Shown: positions 57,101 through 64,000 of the stretch, in pieces
Numbering within the stretch: the stretch's first letter is position 1
How the letters are laid out: each line of letters opens with the position of its first letter
Assembly (NCBI GenBank): GCA_029259055.1
Contig: JAPDJP010000015.1
Location: 27,795-91,794 of the forward strand
DNA length: 64,000 bases
DNA from: Thermoplasmatota archaeon
GTDB lineage: Archaea > Thermoplasmatota > E2 > UBA202 > JdFR-43
Direction of reading: 5' to 3'
Made by a program: the position numbers and the translations under genes
Notes under the pieces: generated by a model
Database searches by the model: none
What the model was told of the DNA's origin: nothing
What the model saw: the letters and a program-made list of their open reading frames with translations, nothing else

Positions 57101-57880
57101 TTATTTCATTCCCCCACCTGTTATTTTACAGGTCAAATAACCCAGCAGACCAAAAAAAAGCCGTAGTAAACCCCAGAAAGTTAAATGCGTAGAAAACATC
57201 TGTTTAAAAGAATATTGTTTCCATAATCTCCCATGCTTTAAAGTCAATTGTTTGCGTCCATAACCATTTCTATATGCCTGCTTTAAAAAAGCTATGGCAT
57301 TTTCTCTGACATATCTATAGACAATGGCATTTTCCTCAAAGTATATTTTATAACCCACATCTACCGCCCTCAAATTCAAATCAATGTCTTCCGCTGTTAT
57401 AAAACGAGGGTCAAATCCTCCTATTTTTTCTAAAACTTCTTTTCTGTAAGTTGTATTAGTTCCAGGTATTGAGATATCAAAACCTTTATAATATAATTTT
57501 ACTCTATCCAGCTCAAATTTCTTTTTTCCTCTCATTACACATTTTCCAGCAATAATTTTATGTCCATCTTGCAAAGCTTTTCTTATATTTTTTATCCATT
57601 CCTTGTCTGCTCTATCATCCGCTCCTATAAAAGCGATGGCTTCTCCTTTTGCTTTCTCAATTCCAAAATTTAAGCTCTCGCCAATATTTCCCTTCTTTAT
57701 ATATAATTTTATAAAAGGGTATTTTTTCATATAATTCTTGACAATTTCCTGGGTAGCATCTTTACTGGCAGAATCAACAACTATGATTTCTATTGGTTGC
57801 TCTTGAACAACAAGCGTATCTAATAATTGTCCAATATTTTTTTCCTCGTTTTTTGTTGGCACAACAATGCTAATTAGCAT
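57101..57880 (-). CDS. Family 2 glycosyltransferase
   Basis: MLISIVVPTKNEEKNIGQLLDTLV, IVVDSASKDATQEI, FIGADDRADKEWI; ORF opens at 57925. Confidence 0.88.
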   Translation of the reverse strand: MLISIVVPTKNEEKNIGQLLDTLVVQEQPIEIIVVDSASKDATQEIVKNYMKKYPFIKLYIKKGNIGESLNFGIEKAKGEAIAFIGADDRADKEWIKNIRKALQDGHKIIAGKCVMRGKKKFELDRVKLYYKGFDISIPGTNTTYRKEVLEKIGGFDPRFITAEDIDLNLRAVDVGYKIYFEENAIVYRYVRENAIAFLKQAYRNGYGRKQLTLKHGRLWKQYSFKQMFSTHLTFWGLLRLFFGLLGYLTCKITGGGMK

Positions 57881-57955
57881 TGTAGTAAAAGAAAAATTAA
57901 AATAAAAATGTTGGCCATTCGCCAAAATTTTTATACATGGATGTAATAAGGTTTC

Positions 57956-58429
57956 GTGATGAACATAATTAAGGATTGTAAAATAGGTAAGAACACTATA
58001 ATAAGGGAACCTGTAAATTTATATAAATGCGAAATAGGAGACAACTGCAAAATTGGGGGATTTGTTTATATTGAAGAGGGAGTAAAAATAGGCAATAACT
58101 GTAAAATAAGACCTTTTGTTTTTATACCTACGGGAGTTACAATAGAAGATGGGGTTTTTGTAGGGCCGGGAGTAACTTTTATTAATGATAAGTATCCCCG
58201 TGCCATAAATCCAGATGGAAGTTTAAAAGGCGATAAAGATTGGCAACTTATCAAAACATTAGTAAAAAAGGGAGCATCCATAGGGGCTGGAGCTACGATA
58301 ATGTGTGGGGTAACGATAGGAGAATTTGCAGTTGTTGGAGCTGGAAGCGTAGTTACAAAAGATGTTCCTCCAAGAGCTGTCGTTGTAGGAAATCCCGCAC
58401 GAATAGTGAAGGAGGGAGTAGAGTGGTGA
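57956..58429 (+). CDS. Hexapeptide-repeat N-acetyltransferase (WbpD/WlbB-like)
   Basis: Left-handed beta-helix hexapeptides; [35 protein letters not shown]. Confidence 0.88.
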   Translation: MMNIIKDCKIGKNTIIREPVNLYKCEIGDNCKIGGFVYIEEGVKIGNNCKIRPFVFIPTGVTIEDGVFVGPGVTFINDKYPRAINPDGSLKGDKDWQLIKTLVKKGASIGAGATIMCGVTIGEFAVVGAGSVVTKDVPPRAVVVGNPARIVKEGVEW

Positions 58430-58460
58430 TATTGGGGAGTAGAATGATGGAGGAGATTGA

Positions 58461-59528
58461 ATGGTGATACCTACTTCGATGCCAGTTGTAGATGAGGAAA
58501 TGGAAAAAGAAGTGCTGAGGGCATTGAGGGAGGAGTTTTTTGTTGGAGGAAAAAGTGTTGAAAAATTTGAAGAGGAATTTGCCGAGTATATTGGAGTAGA
58601 TTATGCAGTTGCTGTAAGCTCAGGAACAGATGCTTTAGTTATTGCATTGCGTTGCTTGGGAATAAAAGGAAAAGTTATTACAACCCCAATGACTTTTGTT
58701 GCAACCGCAGAAAGCATTGTTTTGGCTGGAGCAAAACCGAAATTTGCTGATATAGACGCCAATACATGGAATATCAGTCCAGAAGAAATTAGAAAGAGTA
58801 TTGATCGAGATACAGAAGCGATTATGCCAGTCCATTTATATGGATTGCCATGCGAGATGAAAGAAATAATGGAAATAGCAGAGGACAAAAAACTAAAGAT
58901 AATAGAAGACTGCGCCCAAGCACATGGCGCTGAGTATAATGGAAAAAAAGTAGGTTCAATCGGAGATGTTGGTTGTTTTTCGTTCTATTCCACAAAAAAT
59001 ATGACAGTTGCTGGCAATGGCGGGATGATTACAACAAATAGTAGAAAAATAGCAGAAATGGCGAAATTACTTAGAGAGCATGGAGGTAGCAATTATAGTG
59101 AGTATATTGGTTACAATGCAAGAATGAATACAATAAATGCTGCTTTTGGAAGAGTACAATTAAAAAGGCTTGATGAATGGAATAAGAAGAGAAAATGGTT
59201 GGCAAGATTATATGAAAAAAATCTGAAAGAGGTTAAACAAATAAAACTCCCACTAATAGATGAAAGACATGTATATCATCTTTTTGTAATAGAGGCAGAG
59301 AAGAGAGATAGATTGAGGGAACATCTAAAAAATAAGGGGATATTTTGCGGAATTCATTATCCAGTTCCCATTCATCAATTAAAGCCCTATAGAAAATATA
59401 CGAGAAAGAAATATCCAAATGCTGAAAAACATGCAAAAACAGCTTTGTCATTACCTATGTATCCAATACTGAAGGAAAAGGAATTAAAAATGGTTTGTGA
59501 TGAAATAAAAGAATTCTATGGTGATTGA
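58461..59528 (+). CDS. DegT/DnrJ/EryC1/StrS aminotransferase
   Basis: FVGGKSVEKFEEEFAEYIGVDYAVAVSSGTDAL, EDCAQAHGAEYNGKKVGSIGDVGCFSFYSTKNMTVAGNGGMI. Confidence 0.94.
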   Translation: MVIPTSMPVVDEEMEKEVLRALREEFFVGGKSVEKFEEEFAEYIGVDYAVAVSSGTDALVIALRCLGIKGKVITTPMTFVATAESIVLAGAKPKFADIDANTWNISPEEIRKSIDRDTEAIMPVHLYGLPCEMKEIMEIAEDKKLKIIEDCAQAHGAEYNGKKVGSIGDVGCFSFYSTKNMTVAGNGGMITTNSRKIAEMAKLLREHGGSNYSEYIGYNARMNTINAAFGRVQLKRLDEWNKKRKWLARLYEKNLKEVKQIKLPLIDERHVYHLFVIEAEKRDRLREHLKNKGIFCGIHYPVPIHQLKPYRKYTRKKYPNAEKHAKTALSLPMYPILKEKELKMVCDEIKEFYGD

Positions 59529-60446
59529 ATGAATGTTGGAGTAATAGGAGTAGGGTATTGGGGAAGTAAGGTTGTAAGGGAGTATATTGATTTGGTTAAA
59601 GAAAAGAAAATAGACGGAGTTGGTGTATGTGATATGCGGGAAGAAGTATTAAACAATTTCAGAAATATAGATATTGTTGTAAAGGTAAGTAAAGATTATA
59701 AGGAATTTTTAAAAGATGAAAATATTGAAGCAGTTCATATTTGCACAAATAATGCAACTCACTATGAAGTAGCAAAATATGCTCTAGAAAATGGTAAGCA
59801 TGTATTGTTAGAAAAACCAATGACAACAGATGCATCAAAAGCATATGAGCTTGTCGAACTTTCTGCTCATAATGGCTTAATTTTACAGGTTGGTCATATA
59901 TTTAGATTTGCTAATGTTATAAGAAAAGCAAAAGAATTAGTAGACAAAAAATTCTTTGGCAAAATTTATTATTTTACCTTAAAATGGACTACATTCATGC
60001 CATCTATACAGGGAGTAGACATAATATGGGATTTATTACCTCATCCTTTAGATATTATACACTTTTTAACCGGAAAATGGCCATCTAGTTGGCAAGTAAT
60101 GGCTAAATTTTATAGGAGAGAAAAATTAAATGAAATGACATTCATAAATTTAGATTATAAGGATTTTGTAGCAAATGTTGAATTGAGCTGGATAACTAAA
60201 GAAAGAAAAAGATTAATGGAAATAGTAGGGGAGGAAAGAATGGCAAAAGTGGAATGCGTTAAACAAAAAATGCATATATTTGAAGATGGAAAAGAATATG
60301 ATATGGAAATTGAAGCAAATAATACGATAAAGGAAGAAGCAATAAATTTTATTGAATCAATAAAAAATAGAAAAATGCCATTTAATAGCCATATAATTGG
60401 AGCAAAGAATGTTGATATAATAGAAAAAATTATGGAAAGCCTATGA
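59529..60446 (+). CDS. Gfo/Idh/MocA oxidoreductase (WbpB/WlbA-like)
   Basis: VGVIGVGYWGSKVVREY, VHICTNNATHYEVAKYALENGKHVLLEKPM. Confidence 0.92.
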   Translation: MNVGVIGVGYWGSKVVREYIDLVKEKKIDGVGVCDMREEVLNNFRNIDIVVKVSKDYKEFLKDENIEAVHICTNNATHYEVAKYALENGKHVLLEKPMTTDASKAYELVELSAHNGLILQVGHIFRFANVIRKAKELVDKKFFGKIYYFTLKWTTFMPSIQGVDIIWDLLPHPLDIIHFLTGKWPSSWQVMAKFYRREKLNEMTFINLDYKDFVANVELSWITKERKRLMEIVGEERMAKVECVKQKMHIFEDGKEYDMEIEANNTIKEEAINFIESIKNRKMPFNSHIIGAKNVDIIEKIMESL

Positions 60447-61732
60447 AAAACGTTGTTCTAATAACGGTAGATTGTTTAAGAGCCGACCATATGAGTTGTT
60501 ATGGTTATAAAAGAAAAACAACGCCATTTTTGGATAGGATTGCTAAAAATGCCATGTTTTTTGAAAATGCTTTTTCTAATGGTCCAAATACAAGGCATTC
60601 TGTGCCATCTTTTTTATCATCAACATATCCGTTGCTTTTTATGGAAGAAGTAATGGGAGGGAAATTTCATGAAGGAAGGAAAAGTATGGCAGAGTTGCTT
60701 AAGAAAAAAGGATATGCGACAGCAGCAATTCATTCTAACCCATACATATCAAAATTTTATGGGTATAATAGGGGCTTTGACTATTTTAATGATTTTTTAT
60801 TGGGGCAAGTAGAAGATGAGATTGAGATGAATAAAGTTAGTAGGGCAATAAAGGAAATCATTAAAGGAATAAAAGCAATGATGCATAAACTGCCACATGA
60901 AGATGGAGAAAAAATAAATGAGGAAGCTATTAAATGGCTTGAAAGTATAGATGAGCCATTTTTCTTATGGTTACATTATATGGATGTTCATATGCCCTAT
61001 GTACCTCCTAATAAATTTTTGGAAGAGTTGGGATTGAGAAAATATAGTCATATAAAAAAAATATGGATGGGGAAAAAAATAGATGATGTTGAAATGAGAA
61101 AAAAAATCAAAGATAAGGAATTGCCAGATTATATCAATTTATATGATGGTTGTATAAGATATGTTGATTGGGTGATAAAGGAATTTATGAATAAGATAGA
61201 AAAAAAATTTTCTGACACTATTTTCGTTATAACAGCTGACCATGGGGAAGAATTCAGAGAACATGGGGGGCTGGGGCATGAAGAAAAATTATATGATGAA
61301 TTGTTGCGCGTGCCTTTAATAATATATGGGAAAGAAATTGAGAAAAAAACCGTAAAAAAGATGGTTTCTTTAATAAATCTTGCTCCAACATTGTTTCATT
61401 TTTTGGGAATAGAAAAAGAAAAATGGTTTCAAGGAAAAACAATATTTGAAGCAGAAAATTTTGTAATTGCGGAAGCATGGAAGGAGGGGAGGACAATAGC
61501 ATATAGGGATGAAAAATGGAAATTTATTAAAGGGAAAAAGAAAGAATTGTATAATTTAGAAGAAGATAAAAAGGAGCAAAGAAACGTTTATAATGAATAT
61601 AAGGAGGAAGGAGAAAAGTTCGAGAAAATAATAAATATGCATATAAAATTGCTTGAAGAAGAGAGGAGGAAAAGAAAAACATGGTTGCAGAAGGAAAAAA
61701 TAAGGAAAGCAATGAAAAAGATAAGAGGTTGA
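60443..61732 (+). CDS. Sulfatase (alkaline phosphatase superfamily)
   Basis: VLITVDCLRADHMSCYGYKRKTTPFLDRIA, NTRHSVPSFLSSTYP, ITADHGEEFREHGGLGHEEKLYDELLRVPLII. Confidence 0.9.
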   Translation: MKNVVLITVDCLRADHMSCYGYKRKTTPFLDRIAKNAMFFENAFSNGPNTRHSVPSFLSSTYPLLFMEEVMGGKFHEGRKSMAELLKKKGYATAAIHSNPYISKFYGYNRGFDYFNDFLLGQVEDEIEMNKVSRAIKEIIKGIKAMMHKLPHEDGEKINEEAIKWLESIDEPFFLWLHYMDVHMPYVPPNKFLEELGLRKYSHIKKIWMGKKIDDVEMRKKIKDKELPDYINLYDGCIRYVDWVIKEFMNKIEKKFSDTIFVITADHGEEFREHGGLGHEEKLYDELLRVPLIIYGKEIEKKTVKKMVSLINLAPTLFHFLGIEKEKWFQGKTIFEAENFVIAEAWKEGRTIAYRDEKWKFIKGKKKELYNLEEDKKEQRNVYNEYKEEGEKFEKIINMHIKLLEEERRKRKTWLQKEKIRKAMKKIRG

Positions 61733-61736
61733 TGAA

Positions 61737-62555
61737 ATGTTACCAAATTTTATAATACCAAGAGCGATGAAATCTGGCACAACCGCCCTCCGTATCTATC
61801 TTGCTCAACATCCAGATATTTATATGGCTAATAAGGAAATCCATTTCTTTAATAAAAATTTTGATAAAGGTATAAGTTGGTATGAACAGTTTTTTAACGA
61901 ATGGAAGGGTGAGAAGGCGGTTGGAGAAAAAACGCCAGATTATCTTTATAATGAGTATGCACCAAAAAGAATATATGAAACATTACCGAATGTTAAACTT
62001 ATCTTTGTTTTAAGGAATCCAATTGATAGGGCTTATTCTCATTACTGGCACAATGTTAGAAGTGGGCAGGAAACTTTGAGTTTTGAAAAAGCTTTGGAAA
62101 AAGAAGAGGAAAGGATTAAAAATCCAGAATTAAAAGAAAGATATTCCTACAAAGATAGGGGGAAGTATATTATTCAAATAAAGAGATATGCAAAATATTT
62201 TCCAAAATCTCAGATGCTATTTATACTGGCAGAAGATTTAAAAGAGAAGAGAGAAGAAACTTTAAGAAAAATTCTTAAATTTTTAGAAGTAGATGAAAAT
62301 TTTGAATTTAAGGATTTAAGAGAGAAACATGTTGGAGGAGTACCAAGAAGCATATTATTAGCAAAGATAGCTGGTAGCAAATATATAAAGAAATATAGGT
62401 TGTTAAGAGATTTCATAAAAAGAATAAATACGAAAAAAGGAAAAACACCGCCCATGAAAGAAGAAACGAGAAAAAAATTGCAAAAGTATTTTGAGGAGTA
62501 TAATAAAGAATTAGAGAAATTTACTGGGCTAGATATTAGTAAGTGGGGAGAATGA
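61737..62555 (+). CDS. Sulfotransferase (heparan-sulfate sulfotransferase-like)
   Basis: FIIPRAMKSGTTALRIYLAQHPDIYM (PAPS 5'-PSB-like), LIFVLRNPIDRAYSHYWHNVRSG (3'-PB-like). Confidence 0.88.
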   Translation: MLPNFIIPRAMKSGTTALRIYLAQHPDIYMANKEIHFFNKNFDKGISWYEQFFNEWKGEKAVGEKTPDYLYNEYAPKRIYETLPNVKLIFVLRNPIDRAYSHYWHNVRSGQETLSFEKALEKEEERIKNPELKERYSYKDRGKYIIQIKRYAKYFPKSQMLFILAEDLKEKREETLRKILKFLEVDENFEFKDLREKHVGGVPRSILLAKIAGSKYIKKYRLLRDFIKRINTKKGKTPPMKEETRKKLQKYFEEYNKELEKFTGLDISKWGE

Positions 62556-63685
62556 AAGTGCTAATGCTTCTTTCAAAAGAGGTTTTAACAGACGATCGAG
62601 TATATAGAGAGGCTAAGGCATTAATTGATGCTGGATATGAAGTTGCGGTTATAATGTGGGATAGATATGGGAAAAATAAACTAAAAGAAAATGTAAATGG
62701 AATAAATATTATTAGAATACAAAATAAGGGACTCATGAAAATATTACCAAATAATTTATTTCGCAATCCATTTTGGTGGAGAGCAGCATATAAGAAGGCG
62801 GTGGGGCTACACGAGTTGGGGTACAAATTCGACGTCGTCCATTGTCACGATCTGGACACATTACTGGCGGGAATATGGTTAAAGAAAAAACTCAAAATCA
62901 AACTCATCTATGATGCTCATGAGATCTTTGGATACATGATAGAAAGTTCCCACAGATATGTTTCAAAATACGTTTTTAGTATGGAAAAACATCTACTTAG
63001 ATTTGTTGATCACATTATAACGGTAAATGATTTTTTTAGGGTTTACTTTAGGAAGATATCGAGTAAACCCCTCACCGTTGTCATGAACTGTAAAGATCCG
63101 ATCTGTTCGGAGTATGTCCCTCCGAAGAATGATGCATTCACTCTCGTTTATATCGGAAATTTACACAGAAACAGATTTTTTCCAGAATTGATAGATGTCG
63201 TTGGAAGTATAGATAATGTCAAATTGTTGATGGCTGCAAAACCAGAAAATAGGAGTCTTTACGAAATAGTCAGAGAAAGAAGCAAACTGTACGATAATAT
63301 AGAGTTTTTAGGGACTGTACCATCAAGCAAGGTGCTGCCTCTGACTTTTAAAAGCGATGCGGTGGTTGCACTACTAAAGCCTACAGGACATGTTGCAAAG
63401 ATTGTTACAATGAACAAGCAATTCGAAGCAATGGCGTGTGGAAGACCAATCATATGTACAAAAGGTACTGCACCAGGTTGGCTAACAGAAAAATTGAGAT
63501 GTGGATTAACTGTAGAATATAACGAAGAATCGGTAAGAGAGGCAATAATATCTCTTAGGGATAACCCAAGATTGTGTGAGGAACTAGGAAAAAATGCATT
63601 GAAAGCTGCAAAGGAAAAATATAACTGGGAAAATGAAAAGAAAAAACTTTTACAACTATATGAAAATCTATGGGTGAAAAAATGA
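62552..63685 (+). CDS. Family 4 glycosyltransferase
   Basis: VVHCHDLDTLLAGIWLKKK, IYDAHEIFGYM, FEAMACGRPIICTKG; ATGA overlap with the preceding gene; ORF opens at 62543. Confidence 0.9.
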   Translation: MKVLMLLSKEVLTDDRVYREAKALIDAGYEVAVIMWDRYGKNKLKENVNGINIIRIQNKGLMKILPNNLFRNPFWWRAAYKKAVGLHELGYKFDVVHCHDLDTLLAGIWLKKKLKIKLIYDAHEIFGYMIESSHRYVSKYVFSMEKHLLRFVDHIITVNDFFRVYFRKISSKPLTVVMNCKDPICSEYVPPKNDAFTLVYIGNLHRNRFFPELIDVVGSIDNVKLLMAAKPENRSLYEIVRERSKLYDNIEFLGTVPSSKVLPLTFKSDAVVALLKPTGHVAKIVTMNKQFEAMACGRPIICTKGTAPGWLTEKLRCGLTVEYNEESVREAIISLRDNPRLCEELGKNALKAAKEKYNWENEKKKLLQLYENLWVKK

Positions 63686-64000
63686 AAAGGATAATAGAAA
63701 AGATTAAAAGGAGGGAAATTACAGTTTGTGTAATAGGATTAGGATATGTAGGATATCCATTGTTGAAAGTTATTTCTGAAAGGAATTTCCCAGTAATTGG
63801 TTTTGACATAAACCGAGAAAAAGTAAGAAAGGCAGTAAAGGAAGGTTATCAAGCTACTATTGACCCAAAAGAAGCATTAGAGAATAGAGACTGTATTATA
63901 ATATGTGTTCCAACACCTGTTGATAAAAATTACCATCCAGATTTATCATATATCATAAATGCTTGTGAAAATATAAGAAAATATCTTAAAAAAGATTCCT
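63682..64000 (+). CDS. UDP-sugar (UDP-ManNAc/UDP-GlcNAc type) dehydrogenase, truncated by window end
   Basis: MKRIIEKIKRREITVCVIGLGYVGYPLLKVISERNFPVIGFDINREKV...CVPTPVD. Confidence 0.85.
   Translation, partial: MKRIIEKIKRREITVCVIGLGYVGYPLLKVISERNFPVIGFDINREKVRKAVKEGYQATIDPKEALENRDCIIICVPTPVDKNYHPDLSYIINACENIRKYLKKDS

Noticed and set aside
1-64000. tRNA/rRNA genes
   Set aside because: Looked through the short intergenic gaps by eye and recognised none; a tRNAscan-SE run would be needed to exclude them.

Overview
This AT-rich window is archaeal and essentially all protein-coding; I assign it to Euryarchaeota/Thermoplasmatota-like by inference only. Supporting markers are LonB, RadA, RaSEA, archaeal SepF, the DUF131/UppS pair, AglB/STT3 and class III (pilin-type) signal peptides. 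Main blocks: (1) 90-2021 LonB protease. (2) A ~17.3 kb minus-strand operon (19341->2029) of giant surface proteins built from PKD, beta-helix, FnIII-like, InlB-like, cohesin-like and dockerin domains, with overlapping gene junctions. (3) 19.4-35.6 kb of mostly housekeeping genes (Trm9-like MTase, UppS, carbamate kinase-like, HisS, SepF, RaSEA, DUF47/PiT, RAM-domain proteins, MTAP, RadA, HypE, PyrE/PyrF). (4) 35.6-40.1 kb: one large surface-protein gene broken into three ORFs by two apparent single-base frameshifts. (5) 40.3-43.9 kb: E1-like protein, radical SAM protein and a PUA/PAPS-reductase/ferredoxin protein. (6) 46.3-49.3 kb: a probable glucosyl(mannosyl)glycerate-type operon. (7) 53.5-64 kb: AglB/STT3 plus a glycan cluster with acyltransferase, aminotransferase, oxidoreductase, sulfatase, sulfotransferase, glycosyltransferases and a UDP-sugar dehydrogenase. 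The most striking observation is a probable cohesin/dockerin pair encoded by adjacent, overlapping genes in the giant surface operon, with pilin-like sequences at both ends of that operon. No tRNA, rRNA, CRISPR array or transposase was recognised. All family calls are by eye; no searches were run.
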